From SAR86 cluster bacterium SAR86B (lineage in GTDB: Bacteria > Pseudomonadota > Gammaproteobacteria > Magnimaribacterales > D2472): 51,742 nucleotides of DNA. The stretch covers positions 1 through 51,742 of the forward strand of contig CAJJAC010000011.1 of NCBI GenBank assembly GCA_905181955.1. The letters are read 5' to 3'. The notes under the pieces are model-generated. The model was not told the DNA's origin. It did not search any database and saw only the letters and a program-made list of their open reading frames with translations. The translations under genes were made by a program, and so were the position numbers. Of this stretch, positions 1-9,794 are shown piece after piece (position 1 is the first letter of the stretch; each line of letters opens with the position of its first letter).

Positions 1-190
1 GCCGGGTAGCTATGTTCGGAAAGGATAACCGCTGAAAGCATATAAGCGGGAAGCCTCTCCCAAGATTAAATCTCCCAGAGACTTTATGTCTCCTAAAGAG
101 TCGTCATAGACTATGACGTTGATAGGCTAGATGTGTAAGCGCTGCGAGGCGTTGAGCTAACTAGTACTAATAACTCGTGAGGCTTGATCA
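1..190 (+). rRNA. rrl: 23S ribosomal RNA, 3' end (partial)
   Basis: The window opens inside the 3' part of domain VI of the large-subunit rRNA. Conserved stretches are easy to read: GCTGAAAGCAT near 31, GACGTTGATAGG near 114, TGTGTAAGCG near 131, and GTTGAGCTAAC followed by TACTAAT and GTGAGGCTTGATC up to about 190. The exact mature 3' end cannot be fixed without the 5' end it pairs with, so 190 is approximate. The gene runs off the left edge. It is followed by an AT-rich spacer of about 80 nt and then 5S rRNA, the usual bacterial order. Confidence 0.96.
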
Positions 191-272
191 TGTAACCTTA
201 AGAAAGGAAACATGTTTGAGAGTAACAATAAAATATTTTTAATATTTGTAGTGAAATAATTACATACCAGTC

Positions 273-391
273 TGCCTGATGACAATAGCGGTTTGGAACC
301 ACCTGATCCCATCTCGAACTCAGAAGTGAAACGAACCAACGCCAATGGTAGTGCAGGGTCTCCCTGTGTGAGAGTAGGAAATCGTCAGGCT
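273..391 (+). rRNA. rrf: 5S ribosomal RNA
   Basis: The complete 5S rRNA is about 119 nt. The 5' strand TGCCTGATGAC pairs with the 3' strand ATCGTCAGGC to form helix I. Inside are the universally conserved CCCATCTCGAACTCAGAAG, the GAAACG that follows it, and the GAGAGTAGG of loop E/helix IV. It lies about 80 nt after 23S and directly before a terminator, so it is the last gene of the rRNA operon. No tRNA lies between 23S and 5S or after 5S. Confidence 0.97.
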
Positions 392-401
392 TTTATTTTA
401 G

Positions 402-427
402 AGCCCGCTTTATGCGGGCTTTTTTTT
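402..427 (+). terminator. Intrinsic terminator of the rRNA operon
   Basis: A perfect 7-bp stem (AGCCCGC at 402-408, GCGGGCT at 414-420) with a 5-nt loop is followed by an unbroken run of eight T (420-427). It sits 11 nt after the 5S gene and is the strongest intrinsic terminator in the window. Confidence 0.93.
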
Positions 428-428
428 G

Positions 429-457
429 TTCAGAATTAAATAAAGAATGCTTACAAT
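429..457 (+). promoter_or_regulatory. Putative sigma-70 promoter for coaE-yacG
   Basis: TTCAGA (429-434) and TACAAT (452-457) are separated by exactly 17 bp, placing a start about 25 nt before coaE. A 6-bp perfect inverted repeat, CTTACA-ATAG-TGTAAG (450-465), overlaps the -10 box and could be an operator or a 5' hairpin. Seen by inspection only. Confidence 0.5.
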
Positions 458-486
458 AGTGTAAGCTCTTATTTTTAGGAATTAAT

Positions 487-1080
487 ATGATTATTGGCTT
501 AACTGGTGGAATTGGATCAGGTAAATCTGCCGCTGGAAATGAATTCGAGAATCTCGGTATTACTGTAATAGATGCAGATTCTATCGCTAAAGAAGCTTCT
601 TCTCAAAACTCAATTGCTTATATTAAAATAGTAGAGCATTTTGGTAACAGCATTCTTGACGATTTAAAGAATATTGATAGAAAAAAGTTAAGAGATATTA
701 TTTTCACTGATTTTTCACAAAAAAAAATCTTAGAAGGTTTTCTTCATCCAGTAATCAGAGAAAATATATCTAGTGCCGTTTTAGCATCAAGATCTAACTA
801 TACGATTATCATGGTTCCTTTAATTTATGAAACCAAATCTATGAATCAATATGACAGAATAATAGTTATTGACTGTGAAGAAGATATTCAATTATTAAGA
901 GCTTCCAATAGAGATAGTTCAAGCCAAGAAGATATTCAAAAAATATTACAGTCTCAAGCAACAAGACAAGAGCGATTAAGTATTGCTAATGAAGTTATTA
1001 TTAATAACTCTTCTTTTGAGGCGCTCCGAGAACAAGTTTTTCAGATACATCAAACTTATATGGAGCTAACTAATGAATGA
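487..1080 (+). CDS. coaE: Dephospho-CoA kinase
   Basis: Catalyses the last step of coenzyme A synthesis, ATP-dependent phosphorylation of the 3'-hydroxyl of dephospho-CoA, in the cytoplasm. The 197-residue protein has the usual family length. It begins with the P-loop [11 protein letters not shown] (residues 4-14), followed by the conserved D-A-D of the CoA-binding region ([10 protein letters not shown], from about 28) and LHPVIR (about 86-91). An AGGA ribosome site precedes the ATG. The last codons overlap the start of yacG by 8 bp, so the two are translationally coupled. Gene pairing of coaE with yacG is common in gammaproteobacteria. Confidence 0.95.
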   Translation: MIIGLTGGIGSGKSAAGNEFENLGITVIDADSIAKEASSQNSIAYIKIVEHFGNSILDDLKNIDRKKLRDIIFTDFSQKKILEGFLHPVIRENISSAVLASRSNYTIIMVPLIYETKSMNQYDRIIVIDCEEDIQLLRASNRDSSSQEDIQKILQSQATRQERLSIANEVIINNSSFEALREQVFQIHQTYMELTNE

Positions 1081-1240
1081 ATGTCCAAATTGTAATAAAC
1101 GTAATATTGATCTTTCATCTAAAAATAACTTTAGACCATTTTGCTCTGAGCGTTGTAAGTTGATTGATTTTGGTTCTTGGGCGGGTGAGGAGAATGTTGT
1201 CTCAAGGCCTATTGAGTCAGAGGATTTTTATGAGGAATAG
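1073..1240 (+). CDS. yacG: DNA gyrase inhibitor / zinc-ribbon protein YacG
   Basis: A 55-residue protein starting at ATG 1073, overlapping the coaE stop by 8 bp. The sequence shows the YacG zinc ribbon: Cys4-X2-Cys7 (ECPNC) and Cys24-X3-Cys28 (PFCSERC), followed by the typical KLIDFGSWA and an acidic tail. In E. coli, YacG binds GyrB and inhibits gyrase supercoiling. The full Cys4 set and the position after coaE make the call secure despite the small size. It ends 7 bp before the convergent end of secA. Confidence 0.93.
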   Translation: MNECPNCNKRNIDLSSKNNFRPFCSERCKLIDFGSWAGEENVVSRPIESEDFYEE

Positions 1241-1247
1241 TAATTAA

Positions 1248-3923
1248 CTATTTCCCATGGCATTGTTTATATTTCTTTCCTGATTTACACCAGCAAGGTT
1301 CATTTCTACCAATCTTAGGCTCTTCTCTTTTAATTGGCTGAATTTCAGTCGGTTTTTGTGGGCTATTATTTGGCAAGTTAGATGGGTTAAATTCTTCTTT
1401 TTTTAATTCTAATTCATTATCTTCTATATTTGGTCCACTATTTTTTAGATTACTTACTTCTGCAGGAGAAGTTAGTTGAAGTGTGAATAGAATTCTAATT
1501 GTCTCTTTATTAATTTCATCCAACATGTCTTCAAACATCGAATAAGCTTCTCGCTTATATTCATTTTTAGGATTTTTTTGTGCATACGCCCTTAATCCAA
1601 TACTTTGTCTTAGGTGATCAATTTCAGCGAGATGCTCTTTCCAGTGAACGTCTAAAACTTGGAGCATTACCTGCTTTTCCAGGATTAACCTTGTATCCGC
1701 CAAATTAGAATATTTTTGTTTGAAATAACTATGTGCATCTTTAGTAATTATTTCTGCGATTGTTTCTGGAAGTAATGACTTATCTTCTTGAACAATATTT
1801 TGAATATTTGAATCAATACCAAAGGTATTAGAAAGATACTCCTCTAACTCTTTAAGCTCCCACTGTGACTCAACTGATTCTATGGGAATAAAATCATTAA
1901 CAGATGAGGTAAATTGATCATTAATTAGTTCATTGATAGTTTCACTAATATCAGATTCTTCTAGAAGCTGGTTTCGTAATGAATAAATAGCTTGTCTTTG
2001 GTCATTAGCAACATCATCGTACTCAAGAAGATTTTTTCTTATATCAAAGTTTCGACTTTCTATTCTTCGTTGAGCATTTTCTATACCTCTTGATAACATC
2101 CTATGCTCAATATGATCCTCTCCTAAGCCAACTCTTTCAAATAAAGCTCTTCTGCTATCTGAAATAAATAATCTAAGCAAATCATCATCAAGAGATAAAA
2201 AGAACTGAGAATAACCAGGATCTCCTTGTCTACCAGACCTTCCCCTTAATTGATTATCTATTCTTCTTGATTCATGTCTTTCTGTTCCAAGAATATGAAG
2301 TCCGCCTGCATCAAGAACATTTTTATTCTTAGTTGCCCAATCAGAATCAACTTCTTCTTTTTTCCCACCTAAAACTATATCTGTTCCCCTACCTGCCATA
2401 TTAGTTGCAATAGTAACCATTCCAGCTTTACCTGCATTAGCTATAATTTCAGCCTCTTTTTCATGGTGCTTAGCATTAAGAATTTGATGCGGTATTTTTC
2501 TTGCTTGTAATAATTCAGAGACTTCTTCTGATGATTCTACTGACGCAGTTCCAACAAGAATAGGTGCCATCTTAGATCTCAAAGACTCTATTTCATTAAT
2601 TAATGCTTTATATTTTGAAGCCTTTGTAAGAAATACTAAATCATTCTTATCATCTCTAATCATTGGTTTATGAGTAGGTATTATCACTACATCCAATCCA
2701 TAAATTTCTTTAAATTCTGCAGCCTCAGTGTCAGCAGTACCTGTCATACCTGAAAGAGTTTTAAATAATCTAAAAAAGTTTTGGAAAGTAGTTGAAGCTA
2801 AAGTTTGAGACTCTCTTTGAATTGGAACATTTTCTTTGCACTCAAGCGCCTGATGAACCCCTTCAGACATTCGCCTTCCTTGCATTGTTCTGCCTGTATG
2901 CTCATCTATCAGCAGGACTTCATTATTTCTTACAAGGTAATGAACATTCTTATTGAAAAGGAATGTTGCCCTAAGAGTTGCCTGAACAAATCGCATAATC
3001 TTTAAATTGGATACAGAATAAAGACCATCTGACTGAGTAAGGACTCCAAGCGACTCAAGCTCCGATTCAACTAAAATATAGCCGTCATCTGTAAGTTCAA
3101 TTGATCTATTTTTTTCATCAATAATATAATGACCTCTTTCATGGTCCTGTAATGGCTCTTCTTCAGTTTCTTCGCGTAATTGCTTTTGAAGTTTAGGAAT
3201 AATTTTTTTAATTTGTTTATATAACTCAGAACTTTCATTTGAAGGCCCAGATATTATTAGAGGAGTTCGCGCTTCATCAATTAAAATTGAATCAACTTCA
3301 TCAATAATTGCAAAGTCCAAAGAGCATTGAGCTCTATCTTCGATACTTAAAGCCATATTATCCCTTAGATAATCAAAGCCTAATTCATTGTTTGTAGCAT
3401 AAATAATATCTGATTTATATGCTTCTATTTTCTCTTCAGTAGATTGACCTGAATATATTGTGCCTATAGAAAGACCTAAAAATTCATATATTGGTCTCAT
3501 CCATTCAGCATCTCGCTGAGCTAGATAATCATTTACAGTAACAAGAACCACTTTATTGTTTATGCTTGCATTTAAGAACGCCGGTAACGTAGCTACAAGA
3601 GTTTTACCTTCACCGGTTTTCATTTCAGAAATATTTCCTTCGGCTAAAGATATGCCACCAAAAAGCTGAGAATCAAAATGCCTTAGCCCTAAAGTTCGAA
3701 CACTTGCTTCTCTTACAGCAGCATATGCAATAGGCAGTATCGAATAGATATCATTATTTTCTAGAAATTGATCATTAAGAGATTCCTTAAGGGTGAGAAA
3801 AAATTTATCATCTTTTTCACTCATCTCATCCGAAAAGCTATTTATCTTATCAACAAGGTGTTGCATCTTCCTGATAGTTCTATCATTACTAGATCCAAAG
3901 ATTTTTGAAAATATATTAAGCAT
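1248..3923 (-). CDS. secA: Protein translocase ATPase SecA
   Basis: The motor ATPase that drives unfolded preproteins through SecYEG. The 891-residue protein is full length. It has Walker A in MKTGEGKT (residues 101-108), the DEAD-like box with IDEVDSILIDEARTP, the preprotein cross-linking domain, the second helicase domain (TNMAGRGTDI and QLRGRSGRQGDPG), and the C-terminal SecB/lipid-binding zinc site with Cys877, Cys879, Cys888 and His889 (CWCKSGKKYKQCHGK). It is the last gene of the minus-strand group rnr-rlmB-lpxC-secA, 52 bp after lpxC. The lpxC-secA adjacency matches the end of the dcw cluster in other gammaproteobacteria, but the ftsQAZ genes are not here. Confidence 0.98.
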   Translation of the reverse strand: MLNIFSKIFGSSNDRTIRKMQHLVDKINSFSDEMSEKDDKFFLTLKESLNDQFLENNDIYSILPIAYAAVREASVRTLGLRHFDSQLFGGISLAEGNISEMKTGEGKTLVATLPAFLNASINNKVVLVTVNDYLAQRDAEWMRPIYEFLGLSIGTIYSGQSTEEKIEAYKSDIIYATNNELGFDYLRDNMALSIEDRAQCSLDFAIIDEVDSILIDEARTPLIISGPSNESSELYKQIKKIIPKLQKQLREETEEEPLQDHERGHYIIDEKNRSIELTDDGYILVESELESLGVLTQSDGLYSVSNLKIMRFVQATLRATFLFNKNVHYLVRNNEVLLIDEHTGRTMQGRRMSEGVHQALECKENVPIQRESQTLASTTFQNFFRLFKTLSGMTGTADTEAAEFKEIYGLDVVIIPTHKPMIRDDKNDLVFLTKASKYKALINEIESLRSKMAPILVGTASVESSEEVSELLQARKIPHQILNAKHHEKEAEIIANAGKAGMVTIATNMAGRGTDIVLGGKKEEVDSDWATKNKNVLDAGGLHILGTERHESRRIDNQLRGRSGRQGDPGYSQFFLSLDDDLLRLFISDSRRALFERVGLGEDHIEHRMLSRGIENAQRRIESRNFDIRKNLLEYDDVANDQRQAIYSLRNQLLEESDISETINELINDQFTSSVNDFIPIESVESQWELKELEEYLSNTFGIDSNIQNIVQEDKSLLPETIAEIITKDAHSYFKQKYSNLADTRLILEKQVMLQVLDVHWKEHLAEIDHLRQSIGLRAYAQKNPKNEYKREAYSMFEDMLDEINKETIRILFTLQLTSPAEVSNLKNSGPNIEDNELELKKEEFNPSNLPNNSPQKPTEIQPIKREEPKIGRNEPCWCKSGKKYKQCHGK

Positions 3924-3975
3924 TAATTACTTTAGTTTTAAAAATTCCTAATTTCTTTATTATGACGCAGTTATC

Positions 3976-4893
3976 TTACGTAATGTCACCAAATGGTGGC
4001 CTTACATACGAAATGGGGGCATTATCTAGATTTTCAAACTCTACAATTTCATAGGCCTCTTCTGATTCTATGATTTTTCTTAAAAGTTGATTATTTAATG
4101 CATGACCAGACTTATAACCAGAGAATTCCCCAATTAGGTTCCCACCCAATAAATATAGATCACCGATAGCATCTAACATCTTATGCTTTACTATTTCATC
4201 ATTAAATCTCAATCCTTCTTCATTAATAATTTCATTTTCTCCAAAAGCAATTGCATTAGCTACACTCGCTCCTAACGAAAGACCTTTTGTTTTTAAATCA
4301 CTCAGATCAGCTAAATTACCAAATGTTCTTGCGCGACAGACTTCTTTTACAAAAGAGGTTGATGAAAAATCTATAACAGATTCTGATGGAAGAGTTTTAT
4401 GAACTGGATGATCAAAATCAACTTTAAAAGAGACTTTAAATCCATCAAAGGGTTTTATTGTCGCAAAAGCATCATCTCTTTTTGAAGTAACTTCTTTTTT
4501 AACTTTAATAAATTTTTTCATTCCTTCTTGCTCTTCAAGACCTGCGGACTGAAGAAGAAAAACAAATGGGCCAGCACTACCATCCATTATTGGAACTTCA
4601 CAGCCATCAAGCTTAATAATGCAATTATCTATTCCTAGACCAGCAATAGCTGATAAAAGATGCTCAATTGTATGAACTTTAATGCCATCTTTAACTAATG
4701 TAGTAGACATGCTTGTTTCGCCAACATATTCTGCAAGCGCTGGTATCTCTATAGAGGAGTCAATATCAGTTCTTATAAACCTAATTCCAGAATTTACCTC
4801 AGCAGGAACTAATTCCATATTAACTTTTACACCTGTGTGCAAGCCTATGCCGGTAGCTTTGATAGCGTTTCTTAAGGTTCTTTGTTTTAGCAT
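3976..4893 (-). CDS. lpxC: UDP-3-O-acyl-N-acetylglucosamine deacetylase
   Basis: The committed, zinc-dependent step of lipid A synthesis, so the organism makes a Gram-negative outer membrane. The 305-residue protein has the expected length. Zinc ligands are visible as His78 (in [17 protein letters not shown]), His237 and Asp241 (in [10 protein letters not shown]); the catalytic His is His264 (in KSGHALNN). It sits between rlmB and secA on the minus strand and is probably cotranscribed with them. In E. coli, LpxC level is set by FtsH proteolysis through its C-terminus. The C-terminus here (ending PPFGDIT) does not obviously match that tail. Confidence 0.97.
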   Translation of the reverse strand: MLKQRTLRNAIKATGIGLHTGVKVNMELVPAEVNSGIRFIRTDIDSSIEIPALAEYVGETSMSTTLVKDGIKVHTIEHLLSAIAGLGIDNCIIKLDGCEVPIMDGSAGPFVFLLQSAGLEEQEGMKKFIKVKKEVTSKRDDAFATIKPFDGFKVSFKVDFDHPVHKTLPSESVIDFSSTSFVKEVCRARTFGNLADLSDLKTKGLSLGASVANAIAFGENEIINEEGLRFNDEIVKHKMLDAIGDLYLLGGNLIGEFSGYKSGHALNNQLLRKIIESEEAYEIVEFENLDNAPISYVRPPFGDIT

Positions 4894-4928
4894 CTTACAA
4901 GTCTAATAGAATATAAATTCATATCAAG

Positions 4929-5660
4929 CTAATTCTTAGCCTGATCTCTCTGCCTTACAGCTTCGTTTAGAATGACTCCAGTAGCAACTGAGACATTTAA
5001 GCTTTTAAAGTTTGTATTACCACTTAAGCAAATTACATTATCACATATCTCAAGGGTTTTTTGTCTTACCCCTGTCTCCTCCGAGCCCATAACCAATGCA
5101 GTAGGCTGCCTTAAATCTTCATCATAATACAGAACTTTAGCATGCTCACTTAAGCCTAAAATCTGCATCCTATTTTCCTTTAAATATTTAATACAGTTAA
5201 CCAAATTTGTAACATGAAATATATTTAATACCTCAAACCCTCCTGCCGAGACCTTATGAGCAATAGCATTAGTTGGCGCACATTGATGTTTATTTATTAT
5301 TACAGCATCTACACCCGAGACTGCAGCTGATCTGACACAAGCTCCTAGATTTCTTGGATCAATAATATTATCTAGTATTAATATGAGAGGGCTCTTAATC
5401 TCAAAACTTTCTACAAGCATTTTAAGATTTTGAAATGAAGGTTGTGGTTCTTTTTTTATAGTTGCTTCAGGCTCCTGAGATATTTTTTTTGAAAGTTCAT
5501 ACGAAACACCTTTAGCTTTTATAAGCTCTATAAGTGACTCAATTCTACTATCATCCCTATTAGCAGGAAGAAGTAGTTTTTTTATTTTTTCTGGATTATG
5601 TTCAAGAATACTTTCTATACTATGAAAGCCCACTCTATGATCCAAGTTAGCTTTATTCAT
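4929..5660 (-). CDS. rlmB: 23S rRNA (guanosine-2'-O)-methyltransferase RlmB
   Basis: SPOUT-class methyltransferase that 2'-O-methylates the P-loop guanosine of 23S rRNA (G2251 in E. coli). The 243 residues show an N-terminal substrate-binding domain (HSIESILEHNPEKIKKLLL) and the C-terminal knotted domain with the three SpoU motifs: NIIDPRNLGACVRSA, GSEETGVR and LSGNTNFKSLNVSVATGV. The start codon directly follows the rnr stop with no gap, so the two are coupled, as rnr-rlmB is in many gammaproteobacteria. Confidence 0.96.
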   Translation of the reverse strand: MNKANLDHRVGFHSIESILEHNPEKIKKLLLPANRDDSRIESLIELIKAKGVSYELSKKISQEPEATIKKEPQPSFQNLKMLVESFEIKSPLILILDNIIDPRNLGACVRSAAVSGVDAVIINKHQCAPTNAIAHKVSAGGFEVLNIFHVTNLVNCIKYLKENRMQILGLSEHAKVLYYDEDLRQPTALVMGSEETGVRQKTLEICDNVICLSGNTNFKSLNVSVATGVILNEAVRQRDQAKN

Positions 5661-7139
5661 TTATTTATTCATAATTGATAAATTTATTTTTCTTTCGTAT
5701 GGAAGAACATTATTAATTTTAACTCTTATTTTTTGACCCTGTCTAAAACTTTTCCCAGTCTTTTTACCTTTCAATACGCCACTAATCTTATCAAATATAT
5801 ATCTGTCGCCAGGCAAGTCTGATACATGCACTAATCCAGAAGTATAAAAATCATCAATTTCAGCAAAAATACCGAAATCTGTTACACCGGTGATCATCGC
5901 ATCAAAGTCATCACCAATAAATTGCTTTAAATGGTGACATATTATTTGTTGAACAACAGTCCTAGATGCTTTTTCTGCTTGACGCTCAAGATCAGAAAGT
6001 TCGCAACAATCTAATTCAATTTGCTCTTGATTTGGAGTTGTTATTTTTTTATGCAGTTTATCTTTAATTAGCCTGTGAACCATTAAATCAGGGTATCTTC
6101 TAATTGGGGATGTGAAATGAGCATATTGCTCAAGCTGTAGACCAAAATGTCCAATATCCTCAGTTGAGTACTCAGCTCTCTTGAGGCTTTGCAGGACTAA
6201 AGTTTGAAGAGGCTTTGTTAATTCATGACCTTTAGAAAATTCTAAACACTGAGTAATTATTTCTAAAGGATTTTTTTTAGATTTAGTGGTTAACCCTTTT
6301 GCAGCAAAAAAATTCTTTAAAGCATCCACCTTAATATCCTCAGGCTCCTCATGGATTCTATAGACTCCAAATCCATAATGTTTTTTCATATATCTGGCAG
6401 CACAAATATTTGCAGCTAGCATAGATTCTTCAATCATTAAATGTGAAAAGAGTCTCTTGGAAACTTTAATACTATTGATTCTTCCTGATTCATCCAATTC
6501 AAGTATTGGCTCAGCTGCATCAATTTCTAAAGCATGCCTCTTTGCTCTTTTATCTAGCAATATTTTTGTTAAATTCTTTAGAGCATTAACAGATTTTTGA
6601 ACTTCATCTTTTACAACAGCCTTCTTATTAATTACCTCATCTATTGATTGATATGTAGCTCTTAAACTAGACTTAATTGAAGCTTCAAAAAACTCATAAC
6701 CTTCAATATCCCCTGTTGAAGAAAAAACTATTTTACATACTAAAACATTTCTAACTTCATTAGGAACCAGTGAGCAAAGGTTATTAGATATCTTCTCTGG
6801 CAACATGGGAATAACTTTAGATGGAAAGTAAATCGATGTTCCTCTTTCTCGGGCTTCATTGTCTAAAGCTGAACCAGGCGTAACTATGTCTGCAACATCA
6901 GCTATTGCAACATTCAAAATAGTTTGCTTGCCTCTATATTCACAATAAATAGCATCATCAAAGTCTTTTGCGTCTGCGCCATCAATAGTTATAAATGGTT
7001 TATTTGTTAAATTTTTTCTACTTGAATCTATAGAGATATTTGCGTCTTTTAGCTCTTTTTCAATAGATTTAGGCCATTCATTAGAAATATTATTTTCAAA
7101 TAATATTTGTTCAATAGCCTCATCTTGGATGTTCATCAT
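5661..7139 (-). CDS. rnr: RNase R-type 3'-5' exoribonuclease, minimal form (RNB + S1)
   Basis: A processive 3'-5' exoribonuclease of the RNase II/R family. The 492 residues align with E. coli RNase R (about 813) only from just before the RNB domain: the NISNEWPKSIEKE stretch matches HELPHVWPKAVEKE. The catalytic metal-binding segment TIDGADAKDFDDAIY (51-65) is intact, as are RGTSIYFPSKVIPMLPE and HFTSPIRRYPDLMVHRLI. A single S1 domain occupies about 409-489 and the protein ends there. The N-terminal helix-turn-helix region, both cold-shock domains and the lysine-rich tail of E. coli RNase R are missing. An in-frame stop lies about 21 bp before the ATG, so no N-terminal extension is hidden. 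Two ATGs stand in tandem; either may start. Confidence 0.93.
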   Translation of the reverse strand: MMNIQDEAIEQILFENNISNEWPKSIEKELKDANISIDSSRKNLTNKPFITIDGADAKDFDDAIYCEYRGKQTILNVAIADVADIVTPGSALDNEARERGTSIYFPSKVIPMLPEKISNNLCSLVPNEVRNVLVCKIVFSSTGDIEGYEFFEASIKSSLRATYQSIDEVINKKAVVKDEVQKSVNALKNLTKILLDKRAKRHALEIDAAEPILELDESGRINSIKVSKRLFSHLMIEESMLAANICAARYMKKHYGFGVYRIHEEPEDIKVDALKNFFAAKGLTTKSKKNPLEIITQCLEFSKGHELTKPLQTLVLQSLKRAEYSTEDIGHFGLQLEQYAHFTSPIRRYPDLMVHRLIKDKLHKKITTPNQEQIELDCCELSDLERQAEKASRTVVQQIICHHLKQFIGDDFDAMITGVTDFGIFAEIDDFYTSGLVHVSDLPGDRYIFDKISGVLKGKKTGKSFRQGQKIRVKINNVLPYERKINLSIMNK

Positions 7140-7167
7140 TGGAGTGTAGTTTAATACAAATTAAAAG

Positions 7168-9738
7168 CTAGAAATTTAGTTGAATACTTATATTAACCAA
7201 TCTTCCTCTTGCATCATGGACAGTTGGATCAAAACTAAAATCAGGAGGATTGTATAGCCTTGGAGCTTGCTCATCAAAAGCATTTATTACATTAACCCCA
7301 ACTGATGCTTCATAAGAACTTACCTTAAGATGTCTTTCAATTCCAATATCAACCACAAAAGAGCTAGCAACTTTATTTGTATAACCAATTGCAGCATGAG
7401 ATGAAGAAATTGGAGTTTTATTATCATAACCACTTACATACCTTGTAACTAAATTAATTTTTGTATGCTTTTTCTTTAGTGAAACAAATGAGTTAATTTT
7501 ATATTTTGGAATAGAGTGCATATGGGCATCGTAATTATAATAACCCACTCTATCTTGCATTAACCCAGTATCCTCATCAGGTGTTAAGTAGTCCGTAAAA
7601 CTAGTGCCCTGAATTTTATAGGTCAAGGACCCAATTTTAGCAAAATCTAAAGAGGTTTCTAAAGAAACATCAAGCCCCTTAACTTTAGTTTGATGCTCAT
7701 TAAAGAATGATGTGTGGACGCCAATAATATCGCCCTCAGCATTTCTAATTATATCTTCACTATTCGGGTTATTAGCAGCTTTTACAGAGCCGTTCTCAAG
7801 CTCAACTCTATTCTTATAGTCTATAGACCAGTAATCTAATGAAAACTTAGAATTATTGTTTAATATCCATATCATCCCAATATTAGAATTAGTGGCAGTC
7901 GCAGGCTTTAAATCAGGATTCCCAACCTGAATAACTCTTGCTTTATCTGAAAAGCTTGCTCCTCTAATTGTTCCTAGCAATATCTCTGAAGCATAAAGCT
8001 GCGCCATTGATGGAGCAACAAAAGAAGTCCCAGATGAAGCTCTTATTATTAAAGACTTATGAGGGGTATATCTAAGAGATATTTTTGGATCAAAAGAAGA
8101 GGAAGATCCAATTTTTTCATATCTTGATGCAAATCTTATATCTAAATTATTATTAAATTTCTTATTAAATTCTGAAAAGACTGCTTTTTTATCTCTTGAT
8201 GCAGATATGCTTTTACCGCCACCTAAAAATAGTAAATCAGCCGACTCTTTTAAGAATCCATTTTCATCAAATGATGCAGTGCTTGATGCGTCATATTTTA
8301 TCGAAATTTTATCCTTGCTAAGCTGCAAGCCAAAAGCTGAATCCATATTCCATATATTTGTATGCAAAACAGCATCTAAAACAGACAATTCTCCAACCCT
8401 TTTTGATTTTTCAAATCCAGAAATGTATTTAATTAATTCCGGATTGCGATTAGAAATATCAAAAATATTCCACGTTAAATTTCCATCAAGGCCACCATTA
8501 CCATTTAGTGCATCCTCAAACCTTGAATCAATCGTATCTGGTCTTTTATGTTTATTTGCATGTTTAGAATTTGAAAAGGACACCTCTAAATCTGATATTT
8601 CATCAATATATAAATTCATAACATGACTCAGATGATATTGAGAGATATCTTTAGGTGAATTTGGAGAAGGGTAGGCTGAGCCTAAAGGTCGGCCATACCA
8701 AGTAACAGGAACATTGAACGGACTCCCTCCAACCCCAGGCTGAATTTTTCTTGATAAAAAAGATAATGCAGGATAAGAAGGCGATTGAGGGTTATCTTTT
8801 ACTGATACATCTGTATAAATTAGAGTAGTCTTGGATTGATAGGCTGCAGTATTAAATTTGTAACTCAAATAACCTTTTGCATGCTCTTCAGTATTAATAA
8901 TATTAAATCTCTCTCCGTAAAGAAATTTACAAAAAGGCCCAGCTATAACTCCACCATTCTCTTCGCACTTTGGATCAGCAACCCATTGGTTTTCTGAATA
9001 AGAGCCCTGATACAGTCCTGAATTAATAACATCATCAGCACTTACTTTAAATGAATTACCTAAAGTGCTTAATCCTAATTCAGCTATACCAGAAATCTCT
9101 GATGCATTAAGAGGGCTTCTATCTAAATAATCTAACGCAATCACAATATTTGACTCATCAAATTTTTTCCCAAATAGAAAACCTAAAGATGAATCTGTTT
9201 GTTTATAGTTAGTGGTTTTCTGTTGATCAAAATTTAATTTACGTCCTTCAAAGTCATCATGAGTTAAGAAATTAACAACTCCAGATATAGCATCAGAGCC
9301 ATATGCCGTTGTGGCTCCCTCTTTTAAAATTTGAACTTGCTTTAAAGCAATCTGGGGAATGATATTAATATCTACATAACCTTCTCCCTCATGGGAGGTT
9401 GTTCCAGCAGATGTTTGCCTTTTATTATTTATTAAAACTAATGTGGAAGCATGATCTAATCCCCTTAATGTAATAGAAGACATGCCTTGATCTGTTCCAT
9501 CTAATGAATTTGTTTGAAAATGCGACCCAGATGAAGATGCAATATATTTAGATATTTCACCTATAGTTAAGATATTTAGATCTTTTAGATTCTCTTCAGA
9601 AATAATATCTATTGGAGAGGAGTCTTCATCAGGACTATGAAGCAATGACCCAGTAGTGATAACTTCTTCGATTTGAGTCTCTGCAATTAAATTTATATTA
9701 AATGTACAAAACATTATTAGTAGTAATTTGAGCTTCAT
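7168..9738 (-). CDS. TonB-dependent outer-membrane receptor
   Basis: An 856-residue outer-membrane active transporter. A signal peptide (MKLKLLLIMFCTFNINLIA, cleavage near 19) is followed by a TonB-box-like stretch, EEVITTGS. Then come the plug (SITLRGLDHASTLVLINNKR; LKEGATTAYGSDAISGVVNF) and a 22-strand-type barrel ending in the aromatic residue of ...VNISIQLNF, the signal for Bam assembly. The FDEQAPRLYNPPDFSFDPTVHDARGR block near the C-terminus is typical of this receptor class in marine Proteobacteria. Two cysteines in PKCEENGGVIAGPFCKF may close an external loop. The substrate cannot be told. It stands alone, 28 bp before rnr on the same strand and divergent from an HPP membrane protein; no TonB/ExbBD genes are nearby. 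Confidence 0.95.
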   Translation of the reverse strand: MKLKLLLIMFCTFNINLIAETQIEEVITTGSLLHSPDEDSSPIDIISEENLKDLNILTIGEISKYIASSSGSHFQTNSLDGTDQGMSSITLRGLDHASTLVLINNKRQTSAGTTSHEGEGYVDINIIPQIALKQVQILKEGATTAYGSDAISGVVNFLTHDDFEGRKLNFDQQKTTNYKQTDSSLGFLFGKKFDESNIVIALDYLDRSPLNASEISGIAELGLSTLGNSFKVSADDVINSGLYQGSYSENQWVADPKCEENGGVIAGPFCKFLYGERFNIINTEEHAKGYLSYKFNTAAYQSKTTLIYTDVSVKDNPQSPSYPALSFLSRKIQPGVGGSPFNVPVTWYGRPLGSAYPSPNSPKDISQYHLSHVMNLYIDEISDLEVSFSNSKHANKHKRPDTIDSRFEDALNGNGGLDGNLTWNIFDISNRNPELIKYISGFEKSKRVGELSVLDAVLHTNIWNMDSAFGLQLSKDKISIKYDASSTASFDENGFLKESADLLFLGGGKSISASRDKKAVFSEFNKKFNNNLDIRFASRYEKIGSSSSFDPKISLRYTPHKSLIIRASSGTSFVAPSMAQLYASEILLGTIRGASFSDKARVIQVGNPDLKPATATNSNIGMIWILNNNSKFSLDYWSIDYKNRVELENGSVKAANNPNSEDIIRNAEGDIIGVHTSFFNEHQTKVKGLDVSLETSLDFAKIGSLTYKIQGTSFTDYLTPDEDTGLMQDRVGYYNYDAHMHSIPKYKINSFVSLKKKHTKINLVTRYVSGYDNKTPISSSHAAIGYTNKVASSFVVDIGIERHLKVSSYEASVGVNVINAFDEQAPRLYNPPDFSFDPTVHDARGRLVNISIQLNF

Positions 9739-9794
9739 AAAAATTTTATATTTTAAAATGTTTATTTTAGCCTTAATAATTTACTAACAAAATA

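Noticed and set aside
157-345. 62-codon open frame on the minus strand across 23S/5S rRNA
   Set aside because: It lies over the 23S 3' end and 5S gene and has no recognisable protein family; it is a chance frame in rRNA.
8207-8626. 139-codon plus-strand open frame
   Set aside because: It is antisense to the middle of the TonB receptor, whose barrel coding is continuous; no family features or ribosome site.
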